Below, piece by piece: positions 16,832 through 23,802 of a DNA stretch of 57,080 nucleotides. Position numbers and translations under genes: made by a program. How positions within the stretch are numbered: position 1 is the first letter of the stretch; every line of letters starts with the position of its first letter. Source of the stretch: JBCBTD01 sp039818825 (GTDB lineage Bacteria; Pseudomonadota; Alphaproteobacteria; Geminicoccales; Geminicoccaceae); the NCBI GenBank assembly GCA_039818825.1, contig JBCBTD010000023.1:1-57080 (forward strand), given 5' to 3'. A model generated the notes under the pieces. That model had not been told where the DNA came from, did no database searches, and was given only the letters and a program-made list of their open reading frames with translations.

Positions 16832-17127
16832 TCCGCTGCCTCCGCGATGACACCGCCTGGTGCGGCGGGCAGCCGTTGCGACGCGACGACCCCGGCGCTG
16901 GTCGGTCCCAACAAGAGCACGTGTTCGCTGTCACCGTCGGTGACGCGCACCAAGCGGTGCCGATTGTCGAGGACCAGGGTCTCGGTCACGGCGAGCCGCG
17001 TCGACGCGGTGGCGACCAGGCGACCGCGGACCAGCCGCAGGGCCCAGCCGACCACCAGAAGCAAACCGAGAACGGTGACCAGCGCGCCGATGGCCTGGCC
17101 GAGCTGAGCCGGATCGAAGGCGGTCAT
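16828..17127 (-). CDS. fliO: Flagellar biosynthesis protein FliO
   Basis: A 99-residue protein with one N-terminal membrane helix (about residues 12-33, ALVTVLGLLLVVGWALRL) and a small cytoplasmic beta domain (VTETLVLDNRHRLVRVTDGDSEHVLLLG), the standard FliO layout. It helps FliP assemble into the export gate. Sequence conservation in FliO is low, so the call rests on size, topology and the 4-bp overlap with fliP. It also overlaps the preceding 115-residue ORF by 4 bp. Confidence 0.9.
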   Translation of the reverse strand: MTAFDPAQLGQAIGALVTVLGLLLVVGWALRLVRGRLVATASTRLAVTETLVLDNRHRLVRVTDGDSEHVLLLGPTSAGVVASQRLPAAPGGVIAEAAE

Positions 17128-17471
17128 CGGACGTCGGCCGAGACCGCGACGGCCCTGGCGCCGCCGTAGGCCAGCCTTGCGGTGCGCCGGCCGGCGACAC
17201 CCATGAGCTGGTCGCGGGTGACGTCACGGGTCTCGGTGACGTGCTTGCGGAACGCCTCCACCTCGTCGAGCACCTGGACCAGAATGCGTCTGGTCGTCGG
17301 ATCGAACGGCCGCTCGCCGGCCGCCGCCATCAACTCGGTGAACGCAGCAGCAAGATCGTCCAGGCGCTCGTCGCCTTCCGGACGGCCGTCCAATCGCTGG
17401 CCCTCGCGACGGAGGGTCTCGGCGAACCGACGCGTCAGGCCGTGAAGGTCGGTCCCGTCGCACTCCGTCAT
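17124..17471 (-). CDS. Unassigned 115-residue protein leading the fliO-fliP operon
   Basis: A soluble, predicted mostly helical protein, acidic in its first half and basic at the C-terminus, with no signal or membrane segment. The start is ATG 17471 because GGAGG lies 7 bases upstream; a GTG at 17477 would leave no spacing. The stop overlaps the fliO start by 4 bp, so it is translated with the export gate genes. Length and helicity would suit a FlgN/FliT-like chaperone or a small flagellar regulator, but I recognise no signature. A CtrA-like box and a CGGCA-N4-TTGCC motif lie about 100-130 bases upstream. Confidence 0.7.
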   Translation of the reverse strand: MTECDGTDLHGLTRRFAETLRREGQRLDGRPEGDERLDDLAAAFTELMAAAGERPFDPTTRRILVQVLDEVEAFRKHVTETRDVTRDQLMGVAGRRTARLAYGGARAVAVSADVR

Positions 17472-17569
17472 CGCCACACCTCCGCGGGTCGCTCGACCCT
17501 CTTCAGACCGTTGGCACGACGACCGGAACCGGCCGCCACTACCGTCGGCACCGTTCTGGCGTGACGTGG

Positions 17570-17584
17570 TTAAACACGGGTGAA
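17570..17584 (-). promoter_or_regulatory. CtrA-like box upstream of the fliO-fliP operon
   Basis: TTAA-N7-TGAA on the plus strand (TTCA-N7-TTAA on the transcribed strand), one base off the CtrA consensus TTAA-N7-TTAA. It is about 100 bases from the start codon of the first gene. TTAA is rare in this GC-rich window, which gives the match some weight. Confidence 0.45.
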
Positions 17585-17588
17585 GGCC

Positions 17589-17602
17589 CGGCAGGCTTTG
17601 CC
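17589..17602. promoter_or_regulatory. Flagellar motif copy 1, CGGCA-N4-TTGCC
   Basis: CGGCA GGCT TTGCC, 4 bp from the CtrA-like box at 17570-17584. The same motif adjoins the CtrA box of fliF. Proposed to be a binding site for the sigma-54 activator FlbD, acting here as a repressor or co-regulator. Confidence 0.5.
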
Positions 17603-17640
17603 GCCTCGGGCATCCGGCGCGCCTGTGGACGCTGCGGGGT

Positions 17641-18114
17641 CTACACTTCGGCGATGAGCGAATCGTTCCGCGCAGCGCCGATCAGCCAAGCCGAAACGCC
17701 CTCGTAGCGGGCGGCGGCACAGGCCTCTGGTGTCAGGCACGGCTTGGCCATCCGCCATTCGCGAACGGGCTTCTCCAGCCCGAGGACCGGTTGCGGCTCG
17801 CCCATGAACGCGGCGGTGACGATGTCACCGAGGTCGCGGCCGGTGGCCGCCTGCACGACCAAGTTGACGGCGGCGCTGACTGCGCCCAACACGCCACCGA
17901 ACAACGTGCCGCCGAGCAACCGGGGAATGGCGCCGATCTCGTCGTCCGTCCGTGCCCGATACACGCTGCCGACGACCGGCAGGTGCTGCAGGGGGTTGAC
18001 GATGTCGAGCAGGTCGTCGAACCCGAAGCCGTCCTCGCCCCAGGCTTTGACCGGACGGACGGTGTAGCCGGGATCGATCGGCGGGCGGCTGGCGAGAGGA
18101 TGGCTCAGGCTCAT
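17641..18114 (-). CDS. Conserved protein of unknown function with flagellar-type promoter, 157 residues
   Basis: Contains the sentence-like block LLDIVNPLQHLPVVGSVYRA (about residues 37-56), followed by a Gly-rich hydrophobic stretch (LLGGTLFGGVLGAVSAAVNLVV, about 68-90) that may insert in or bind a membrane. I recall similar uncharacterised proteins in alphaproteobacteria but no function. There is no Shine-Dalgarno before ATG 18114. Upstream on the same strand lie a -24/-12 element (18127-18142) with perfect GG-N10-GC spacing and a CGGCA-N4-TTGCC motif (18199-18212), so it is probably expressed with the sigma-54/FlbD class of flagellar genes. Divergent from the moeB-like gene. Confidence 0.75.
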   Translation of the reverse strand: MSLSHPLASRPPIDPGYTVRPVKAWGEDGFGFDDLLDIVNPLQHLPVVGSVYRARTDDEIGAIPRLLGGTLFGGVLGAVSAAVNLVVQAATGRDLGDIVTAAFMGEPQPVLGLEKPVREWRMAKPCLTPEACAAARYEGVSAWLIGAARNDSLIAEV

Positions 18115-18126
18115 GCGCGAATGGCT

Positions 18127-18142
18127 TGCAAGTCTTGGACCA
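18127..18142 (-). promoter_or_regulatory. Sigma-54 promoter (-24/-12) of the 157-residue gene
   Basis: Minus strand TGGTCCA-AGAC-TTGCA: GG at -24, ten bases, GC at -12, followed by A. The predicted start of transcription falls only 2-3 bases before ATG 18114, so the message would be effectively leaderless, in agreement with the absent ribosome-binding site. Confidence 0.6.
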
Positions 18143-18198
18143 GTCGCAGTCGTCCGGGCCGTTGCATCGACGATGCCGGTGCCGCCACGGCCGGGGCC

Positions 18199-18212
18199 CG
18201 GCAGGCTTTGCC
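18199..18212. promoter_or_regulatory. Flagellar motif copy 2, CGGCA-N4-TTGCC
   Basis: CGGCA GGCT TTGCC, identical to copy 1 across all 14 bases and about 57 bp upstream of the -24/-12 element at 18127-18142, a normal distance for a sigma-54 enhancer. It also lies just before the moeB-like start on the other strand. Confidence 0.5.
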
Positions 18213-18225
18213 GGCCGCAACCAGA

Positions 18226-19056
18226 ATGACCGGCGACTTCAGCGAGGCGGAGCTCGACCGCTTCGCCCGCCAAATCGTGCTGCCGGAAATCGGCGGGCGC
18301 GGCCAGTCGCGCCTGCGGGACTCGACCGCATCGTTGATCGGTGTCGGCGGCCTTGGCTGCCCGGCGGCGCTCTACCTGGCGGCCGCTGGGATCGGCCGGC
18401 TGATACTGGTCGACGACGACGTGGTCAGCCGCGCCAATCTGCATCGCCAGGTCCTCTACACCGAGGCCGACGTCGGCGAGCCCAAGGTCGACGCCGCGGC
18501 TGCCCGGCTGCAGGCGGTCAGCCCGAGCCTCGAGCTCGACGTGCGAGGCGTTCGGCTGACCGACACCAACGGCGAAGCGTTGTGTGCCGAGGCGGACATC
18601 GTCCTCGACGGCAGCGACAGCTTCGCCAGCCGTAGCGCCACCGCCCGCGCCGCAGCCGCCGCGGGCAAGCCGCTGCTGAGTGGCTCGGTCCAGGGGTTCG
18701 AGGGCCAGGTCACCCTGTTCGCCCCATTCGACGACGAGAGGCGGCCGTGCTTTTCCTGCTTGTTCGACGCCGGCACTGCGGCCGACGCGTTACCCAGTTG
18801 CGCCGTGAATGGGGTTCTGGGCGCCATGGCGGGCCAAATCGGTACGATGATGGCGGTCGAAGCGATCAAGCGGCTGCTCGGTCTGGGCGAGGATCTCAAC
18901 GGTACGCTGCTCTTGGTCGACGGCTTGGCTGCGCGGATCGACCGCATCGCCATCGGTCGCAGGGTCGGATGTACCGCACCCGCGCATACGGCCCGCGCAA
19001 GCGACGATCGGCCTGAAGTCGACTCTGCACTTGCGAGTGCCACGCGCCGTAGATAA
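18226..19056 (+). CDS. moeB: HesA/MoeB/ThiF-family adenylyltransferase
   Basis: A 276-residue E1-like enzyme that adenylates the C-terminal glycine of a small sulfur-carrier protein (MoaD or ThiS). Seen: RQIVLPEIGGRGQSRL, the nucleotide loop GVGGLGCPAALYLAAAGIG, the DDDVVSRANLHRQVLY motif with the catalytic Arg, DGSDSFASR and a CFSC pair. The second Cys pair of the structural zinc site is reduced to one Cys (RVGCTAPAH), so zinc binding may be lost. There is no rhodanese domain. ATG 18226 is the first start consistent with the family N-terminus. MoeB versus ThiF cannot be separated with certainty; neither moaD nor thiS is nearby. Confidence 0.85.
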   Translation: MTGDFSEAELDRFARQIVLPEIGGRGQSRLRDSTASLIGVGGLGCPAALYLAAAGIGRLILVDDDVVSRANLHRQVLYTEADVGEPKVDAAAARLQAVSPSLELDVRGVRLTDTNGEALCAEADIVLDGSDSFASRSATARAAAAAGKPLLSGSVQGFEGQVTLFAPFDDERRPCFSCLFDAGTAADALPSCAVNGVLGAMAGQIGTMMAVEAIKRLLGLGEDLNGTLLLVDGLAARIDRIAIGRRVGCTAPAHTARASDDRPEVDSALASATRRR

Positions 19057-19123
19057 GCAACCACCGTGTTTCGCCACGGGCTGATCGTGCAAAGCTGGTA
19101 CCTGTCGTCCGAGGGAGCGTGCG

Positions 19124-19540
19124 TTGGCTGACGAAGACCTGGGGGACTACCGTCCAAGCGAAGACGAGCCCTACATGTGCGATCGGCACCTCCGCTTCTT
19201 CAGAGCCAAACTGATCGAGTGGCGGCTGGAGATTCTGCGTGGTTCGGGCATGACACTGCAGGAGCTCAAGGACGAAGACACGCGTTTGGCGGACAGCAGC
19301 GACTGGGCATCGGCAGAAGTGCAGCGCAACTTCAGCTTGAGGACACGTGACCGCGAGCGAAAGCTGCTGAACAAGATCGGTCAGGCGTTGCAGCGCATCG
19401 ACGACGGCTCGTACGGCTACTGCGAAGAAAGCGGCGAGCCGATCGGTCTGCAGCGGTTGGAAGCCAGGCCGATCGCCACCTTGTCCATCGAAGCGCAGGA
19501 GCGGCACGAACGGCGGGAACGCGTCCACCGCGACGGCTGA
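19124..19540 (+). CDS. dksA: DksA/TraR-family RNA polymerase-binding factor
   Basis: A 138-residue DksA. The coiled-coil region spans about residues 25-95 with the tip Asp/Ala region (QELKDEDTRLADSSDWAS), and the C-terminal zinc-finger fold region reads YGYCEESGEPIGLQRLEARPIATLSIEAQERHERRE. Only one of the four zinc cysteines is kept, which is normal for alphaproteobacterial DksA. It binds the RNA polymerase secondary channel and, with ppGpp, adjusts transcription of rRNA and many other genes. Start TTG 19124 has GGGAG eight bases upstream. It lies between moeB and fliK; flagellar association is probably positional. Confidence 0.92.
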   Translation: MADEDLGDYRPSEDEPYMCDRHLRFFRAKLIEWRLEILRGSGMTLQELKDEDTRLADSSDWASAEVQRNFSLRTRDRERKLLNKIGQALQRIDDGSYGYCEESGEPIGLQRLEARPIATLSIEAQERHERRERVHRDG

Positions 19541-19541
19541 T

Positions 19542-19555
19542 CGGCAGCTCTTGCC
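19542..19555. promoter_or_regulatory. Flagellar motif copy 3, CGGCA-N4-TTGCC
   Basis: CGGCA GCTC TTGCC, right after the dksA stop. First of two copies whose start positions are 23 bp apart, about two helical turns, so both would face the same side of the DNA. It is about 79 bp upstream of the fliK -24/-12 element. Confidence 0.5.
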
Positions 19556-19564
19556 CAGCCGGCC

Positions 19565-19578
19565 CGGCACGACTTGCC
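19565..19578. promoter_or_regulatory. Flagellar motif copy 4, CGGCA-N4-TTGCC
   Basis: CGGCA CGAC TTGCC, second member of the pair upstream of fliK, about 55 bp before the -24 element. Paired, phased upstream sites are the usual enhancer layout for a sigma-54 activator such as FlbD. Confidence 0.5.
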
Positions 19579-19633
19579 GATCGGCTCCGGTGAGACTTCC
19601 AGAAATGCGGCGGTTTCGCTGCGTCTGCGCCGT

Positions 19634-19649
19634 TGGCACGGCTCTTGTT
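19634..19649 (+). promoter_or_regulatory. Sigma-54-like promoter of the fliK-flgD-flgE operon
   Basis: TGGCACG-GCTC-TTGTT: perfect -24 half (TGGCACG) and correct N10 spacing, but the -12 dinucleotide is GT instead of GC. The expected transcription start is only about 5 bases before the fliK ATG, which has no good ribosome-binding site. Supported by the two motif copies upstream and by sigma-54 control of hook genes in Caulobacter. Confidence 0.55.
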
Positions 19650-19663
19650 GATGGACTGGCACC

Positions 19664-21217
19664 ATGCTGCCGGTCATTCCCCCGCCGGGCTCGACGCCCA
19701 CCGCCAATGCCGCCGCCGGCCCTGTCGCCGCGGCCGGCGGACCATTCGACGCCCTGCTGAGCGAGGCGGCGGCCGCTCTCAACGGAGCCGCGGCCGCGCC
19801 GACGACGACCACCGGAGCGGCCGCGCCGGGATCGCTGCCCGACAGCGGCTTGCTGCTGCCGACCTCTGAAGTAGCGCCGCCGACCGCTGGCGAGGCGGCG
19901 GTGACTTCGGTTCCTGTTCACGTCGCGCCGCTCGTACCTGCGGCGCCCGCGAATTCGGCCCCGGCGGCATCAGCGGTCGCTGCGAATGCCGTCGTCGCGG
20001 AGGCGATCGGCAGCGCTGCCCAGCCGAGCAGCGAGCTGGCACAGCCCACAGCCGCCGCTGCGACCAAGGTGGCTGAGGCGACGGTCGGGGCATCGACTGC
20101 CCCTGGCATCGCTAGCCCGGCAACGCCGGCCGCCCCCTCGGCTGTGGCCACACCAGCACGGCCAGAGCCGACACATCTGGCCACCTCCATGCAGACGCCG
20201 TCGTCAGATCCGCTGGCGACCGCCCCATCGGCGCCGACCCAGGTGCCCCTCCCCGTGGACCCAAGCGTCGCAACGTCTTCCGACAGTGTCTCGACGCTGA
20301 GCGCCACCCCGGCACCGGCGTCGACCGCCGAGGTTGGTCCCGCGCTGCTGGTTGCGGCTGGTCCCACCGCCGTCGCCGTTGCGGCACCGGCCGTCGTTCG
20401 GCCGGCCGACGCCGGGCACAAGGTCCCCAAGACCGGCGACTCATCCACGGCACCGACAACACCCACCAAGCCGGAGTTGCTGTCGACGACGCCGTCGGGC
20501 GCGCCGGGCGCGGCCGTCGAACGAGCTGGCGGCGCCGCCGGCATCACCGCCGGATCCGCGCGGATCGACGGGGCAGCCGCATCCTCCGTCGATCCGGGCA
20601 CGACGCTCGCCGACGGCGTGCGAACCGCAGTTGCGCCCGCCGGCCCGACGCCGCCCGCGACGACACCTGCCGCAATGCCGGCCATGGTCGACAACCTGCC
20701 GCCGCCGCAGCCCACCTTGCCACAGGCAGCACCACCGGGCCCGGCCGCCGCCAGCGCCTTGCCGGGTGCGACCGGCGCCACGACGACCCTCGCTGCGGTC
20801 CCCGCTGACGAGGTGACCATACACGTCGCGCGCGCCGCCGCTGGCCGCCAGGCTTCGTTGGAGTTGCAGCTACACCCGGCGGAGCTGGGTCGCGTCCAGA
20901 TCAACCTTGCGTTCGACGGTGACAGGAACGTCCAGGTGATGGTCCGCGCCGACAACCCCGAGGCCGTCGAGGTGCTGTCCCGGCACGCGCATCAGCTGGA
21001 ACGCGCCCTGCAACAGGCCGGCCTCGACGTCGGCCGTGACGGCGTGCGCTTCGATCTCAATGCGGGCGGCAGCGACAGCGGTGGTCAAGGCCGCCGTGAC
21101 ACGACCGCGACCGCAGCCTCCTCCAATGCCGGCGAAACCCCGGACCTCGCACCCGATGACGCAGCCACACCGCCGCCGAGCGGTCTCGGTCTGCGGCTCA
21201 TCGACGTCGAAGCCTGA
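19664..21217 (+). CDS. fliK: Flagellar hook-length control protein FliK
   Basis: A 517-residue protein. Residues 1-380 are a long low-complexity Ala/Pro/Thr/Ser region, the molecular-ruler part. The C-terminal domain (about residues 385-475) carries the Flg_hook signature: LELQLHPAELGRVQINLAF, then VQVMVRADNPEAVEVLSRHAHQLERALQQAGL. FliK is exported, measures hook length, and switches FlhB specificity from hook to filament substrates. It is followed after 15 bp by flgD and then flgE, so it heads a hook operon. Base and codon use match the neighbours; only the Ala/Pro bias is unusual, as expected for FliK. Confidence 0.93.
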   Translation: MLPVIPPPGSTPTANAAAGPVAAAGGPFDALLSEAAAALNGAAAAPTTTTGAAAPGSLPDSGLLLPTSEVAPPTAGEAAVTSVPVHVAPLVPAAPANSAPAASAVAANAVVAEAIGSAAQPSSELAQPTAAAATKVAEATVGASTAPGIASPATPAAPSAVATPARPEPTHLATSMQTPSSDPLATAPSAPTQVPLPVDPSVATSSDSVSTLSATPAPASTAEVGPALLVAAGPTAVAVAAPAVVRPADAGHKVPKTGDSSTAPTTPTKPELLSTTPSGAPGAAVERAGGAAGITAGSARIDGAAASSVDPGTTLADGVRTAVAPAGPTPPATTPAAMPAMVDNLPPPQPTLPQAAPPGPAAASALPGATGATTTLAAVPADEVTIHVARAAAGRQASLELQLHPAELGRVQINLAFDGDRNVQVMVRADNPEAVEVLSRHAHQLERALQQAGLDVGRDGVRFDLNAGGSDSGGQGRRDTTATAASSNAGETPDLAPDDAATPPPSGLGLRLIDVEA

Positions 21218-21232
21218 TCCAGGAGACCGATC

Positions 21233-21898
21233 TTGCCCGTCGAGAGCGCCACGGCAGCACCAGCCACCACCGACAAGCGGACCTCCGCGTCGATCGCCGA
21301 CCAGTTCGACGATTTCTTGACCCTGTTGACCACCCAACTGAAGAATCAGGATCCGCTCTCGCCGATGGACTCGGCCGAGTTCACCCAGCAGCTGGTGGCG
21401 TTCACCGGCGTCGAGCAGAGCGTGGCGACCAATCAGACGCTCGGCGCGATGCTCGATCTGATGGAGAACGGTACGCTCGGCGGTGCCGCCTCCTATCTCG
21501 GCAAGATCGTCGACGCGACGGGCAGCCAGATCGTGCTGCCCGAGGACGGCACCTCGACCTTCCGAGTGACCCTGCCCGAGGGTGTGGCGGCGATGCGTGT
21601 GACCATCGCCGACGCCGATGGTGCGGTGGTTCGCACCATGGAGGGCACGACGACCGCCGGCGCCCACGACGTGACGTGGGACGGCCTCAACGACGACGGC
21701 CGGCCCGTCGCCGGTGGGACCTACCATGTCGCCATCGATGCTCGCGACCACGCCGGCGACCCGGTCGACGCGTCGACCCGCGTACGCGGCACCGTCACTG
21801 CCGCCGAAAACCGCGGCGGCACCCTCGTTCTCACCGTTGGCGATCGCGAGGTTGCGCTCAGCGACGTCGAAGTCGTCCGCACCGCCGACGCCGGCTGA
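21233..21898 (+). CDS. flgD: Flagellar hook cap/assembly protein FlgD
   Basis: A 221-residue FlgD: the N-terminal scaffold domain has DFLTLLTTQLKNQDPLSPMDSAEFTQQLVAFTGVEQ (about residues 28-64), the family hallmark, followed by an FlgD Ig-like/Tudor pair with VRTMEGTTTAGAHDVTWDGLNDDGRPVAGGTYHV. It caps the growing hook and lets FlgE polymerise. The start is TTG 21233, with AGGAGACC just before it. Second gene of fliK-flgD-flgE. Confidence 0.96.
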   Translation: MPVESATAAPATTDKRTSASIADQFDDFLTLLTTQLKNQDPLSPMDSAEFTQQLVAFTGVEQSVATNQTLGAMLDLMENGTLGGAASYLGKIVDATGSQIVLPEDGTSTFRVTLPEGVAAMRVTIADADGAVVRTMEGTTTAGAHDVTWDGLNDDGRPVAGGTYHVAIDARDHAGDPVDASTRVRGTVTAAENRGGTLVLTVGDREVALSDVEVVRTADAG

Positions 21899-21931
21899 GC
21901 CGGTCTCGCCCAACCCTAGGAGACCCTGACC

Positions 21932-23287
21932 ATGAGCCTCTTCGGATCCTTGTTCTCCAGCGTGTCCGGGCTGACTGCTCAGAGCAAGTCGCTCAGCATG
22001 ATCTCGGACAACGTGGCGAACGTGAACACCACCGCCTATCGCAGCGCTGCGCCCGAGTTCGCCAACATGGTGACCCGGTCGCGCGCCAGTCTGTCCTACA
22101 GCCCGGGCGGCGTCCGTGCGTTCACCAACTACAGCATGGAAAAGCAGGGTCTGATCCAGAGCAGCGCGTCGCCGACCGACGTCGCCATCTCCGGCAACGG
22201 CCTGTTCGTCGTCAACAACAAGGCGGACGGCAGCGGCGAGCAGCTCTACACCCGCGCCGGCTCGTTCGAGCCCGACTATCTGGGCAACCTGAAGACCCCG
22301 GCCGGGTTCTACCTGCAGGGCTGGGTGCTCGACGCCAACGAGAACGTCGTCGACATCAACTCCTTGGACACCGTGAACGTGCGGCAGATCCAGGGTGTAG
22401 CGACGGCGACGACCAGTGTCGACATGGGCGCCAACCTCAATGTCGACGACACCACACCGCCGACCCGGGTCGGCGGCGGCGCCTACGTGCCGGGCGACAT
22501 GGCGACATGGCACGCCAACAACACGGCACCCACCGGCACCCAGCCGGCGTTCACCCGGGAGATCCGGGTCTACGACAGCCTCGGTCGCTCCCAGCCGCTG
22601 ACCATCGGCTTCCTCAAGACGACGACGCCGAACGAGTGGAGCATGGAGATCTACGCCGACGCCGCGGTGGTCGATGCGACCGCGCATCCATCCGGCCGGA
22701 TCGCCACCGGCACGGTCACCTTCAACCCCAACGGCACGCTCGCCACCACCACGATCACGCCGGAGGGCGGCGCCGCGGGCGACCCTGTGACGGTGACCTG
22801 GAACGCCGCCAGCGGCGCTGCGGTCAGCACGATCGACTGGTCCTTCGGCGCTCCCGGCTCGGCCACCGGCCTGACCCAGTTCGCCAGCCCCAACAACATC
22901 GCCTTCGTCAGCCAGAACGGCGCTGAGGTCGGCGAACTGAACGGCGTGAGCATCGATCAGGACGGCTACGTCCAGGCATCGTTCACCAACGGCGAGATCC
23001 GCAAGCTCTACAAGCTGCCGGTCGCGACGTTCCCCAACCCCGGTGCGCTCGACCCGCGCAGCGGCAACGTCTACGCGCCCACGGACCTGGCCGGACCATA
23101 CAATCTCCGTTTCTCCGGCACCGGCGGCGCCGGCACGCTGACGCCCTCGTCGCTGGAATCGTCGAACGTCGACATCGCCGAAGAATTCACCAAGATGATC
23201 GTCTCGCAGCGCGCCTATTCCGCCAGCTCCAAGATCATCAGCACCGCCGATCAGATGTTGGATGAACTCATCCGCATCGCTCGCTGA
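21932..23287 (+). CDS. flgE: Flagellar hook protein FlgE
   Basis: A 451-residue hook subunit. The N-terminal rod-like helix region is MSLFGSLFSSVSGLTAQSKS..MISDNVANVNTTAYRS; the C-terminus SSNVDIAEEFTKMIVSQRAYSASSKIISTADQMLDELIRI is the matching FlgE coiled-coil helix, and a hook-basal-body D1 domain lies between (TDVAISGNGLFVV). TAGGAG precedes the ATG by 9 bases. It is the last gene of the hook operon; a 124-bp gap separates it from sciP. Expected to be exported by the flagellar type III apparatus. Confidence 0.97.
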   Translation: MSLFGSLFSSVSGLTAQSKSLSMISDNVANVNTTAYRSAAPEFANMVTRSRASLSYSPGGVRAFTNYSMEKQGLIQSSASPTDVAISGNGLFVVNNKADGSGEQLYTRAGSFEPDYLGNLKTPAGFYLQGWVLDANENVVDINSLDTVNVRQIQGVATATTSVDMGANLNVDDTTPPTRVGGGAYVPGDMATWHANNTAPTGTQPAFTREIRVYDSLGRSQPLTIGFLKTTTPNEWSMEIYADAAVVDATAHPSGRIATGTVTFNPNGTLATTTITPEGGAAGDPVTVTWNAASGAAVSTIDWSFGAPGSATGLTQFASPNNIAFVSQNGAEVGELNGVSIDQDGYVQASFTNGEIRKLYKLPVATFPNPGALDPRSGNVYAPTDLAGPYNLRFSGTGGAGTLTPSSLESSNVDIAEEFTKMIVSQRAYSASSKIISTADQMLDELIRIAR

Positions 23288-23411
23288 TCAATGGGCTGGG
23301 TTTGACTAATCGATGTTTACCATCATGAGCCGGTCAGCTTTACGCTTCTTTCCAGTTTAGAAGAGATGCTGGCCGGGTTGTGTGGTTGTGGTGACTTGTA
23401 GGAGAGTTTCG

Positions 23412-23681
23412 ATGGCAGGACGGCGACGTGGCGCGGCCGTACCCACCGTGATGGCCAGTTCCGATCCCTTGGCCGACCTGCCACCTCCCGAGACCCAGCG
23501 CTGGGTGGTGCGGCGCAAGGCCCAAGTGGTTGCCGCGGTCCGCGAGGGGCGATTGACCGTCGACGAAGCTTGCGCCCGCTACCGCCTCTCCGGCGAAGAG
23601 TTCCTCATCTGGTCGCGCAAGTTCGAACGGCATGGCGCGCCCGGCCTGCGGGTGACGAGGGTCCAGGTCTACCGCGACTGA
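23412..23681 (+). CDS. sciP: SciP (DUF1153) CtrA-inhibitory protein
   Basis: An 89-residue DUF1153 protein with the conserved block RWVVRRKAQVVAAVREGRLT and a helix-turn-helix-like DEACARYRLSGEEFLIWSRKFERHG, ending LRVTRVQVYRD. In Caulobacter SciP binds CtrA and blocks its recruitment of RNA polymerase at cell-cycle and flagellar promoters. ATG 23412 has GGAGAG five bases upstream. It lies between the hook operon and the fliF operon, whose promoter carries a CtrA box, so a CtrA inhibitor is encoded right beside one of its likely targets. A stem-loop follows the stop. Confidence 0.92.
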   Translation: MAGRRRGAAVPTVMASSDPLADLPPPETQRWVVRRKAQVVAAVREGRLTVDEACARYRLSGEEFLIWSRKFERHGAPGLRVTRVQVYRD

Positions 23682-23695
23682 ACGGCAGCCCCCTT

Positions 23696-23722
23696 CTGCC
23701 GGCGCTCGGACGGCGCCGGCAG
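23696..23722 (+). terminator. Stem-loop terminator after sciP
   Basis: A 10-bp perfect stem (23696-23705 with 23713-23722) and a 7-base loop, followed by TGTTTG, a weak U-tract. It probably ends sciP transcription before the fliF promoter. Its 3' arm overlaps motif copy 5. Confidence 0.5.
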
Positions 23723-23730
23723 TGTTTGCC
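23717..23730. promoter_or_regulatory. Flagellar motif copy 5, CGGCA-N4-TTGCC
   Basis: CGGCA GTGT TTGCC, 6 bp upstream of the fliF CtrA box. In Caulobacter FlbD represses the fliF operon from a site next to the promoter, so this position fits negative feedback by FlbD, which is itself encoded in the operon. Confidence 0.5.
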
Positions 23731-23736
23731 GGGCCT

Positions 23737-23751
23737 CTAACCGTCCCTTAA
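23737..23751 (+). promoter_or_regulatory. CtrA box upstream of the fliF operon
   Basis: CTAA-N7-TTAA, one mismatch from the CtrA consensus TTAA-N7-TTAA, centred about 60 bases before the fliF start. fliF is a CtrA-activated class II gene in Caulobacter, and the adjoining sciP gene adds support. Confidence 0.65.
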
Positions 23752-23802
23752 CCAAGCCCCCGCTACGTTGCCGCCTCGACGCCTACCCCCAAGCGGGAGC
23801 TC

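Noticed and set aside
17478..17570. Sigma-54 promoter for the fliO-fliP operon
   Set aside because: No GG-N10-GC element on the minus strand in this gap; the TGGCACG there points the other way and has no -12 half.
23316..23323. CtrA half site TTTACCAT upstream of sciP
   Set aside because: One mismatch to the half-site TTAACCAT and no second half; too weak to report as a feature, although sciP is CtrA-regulated in Caulobacter.
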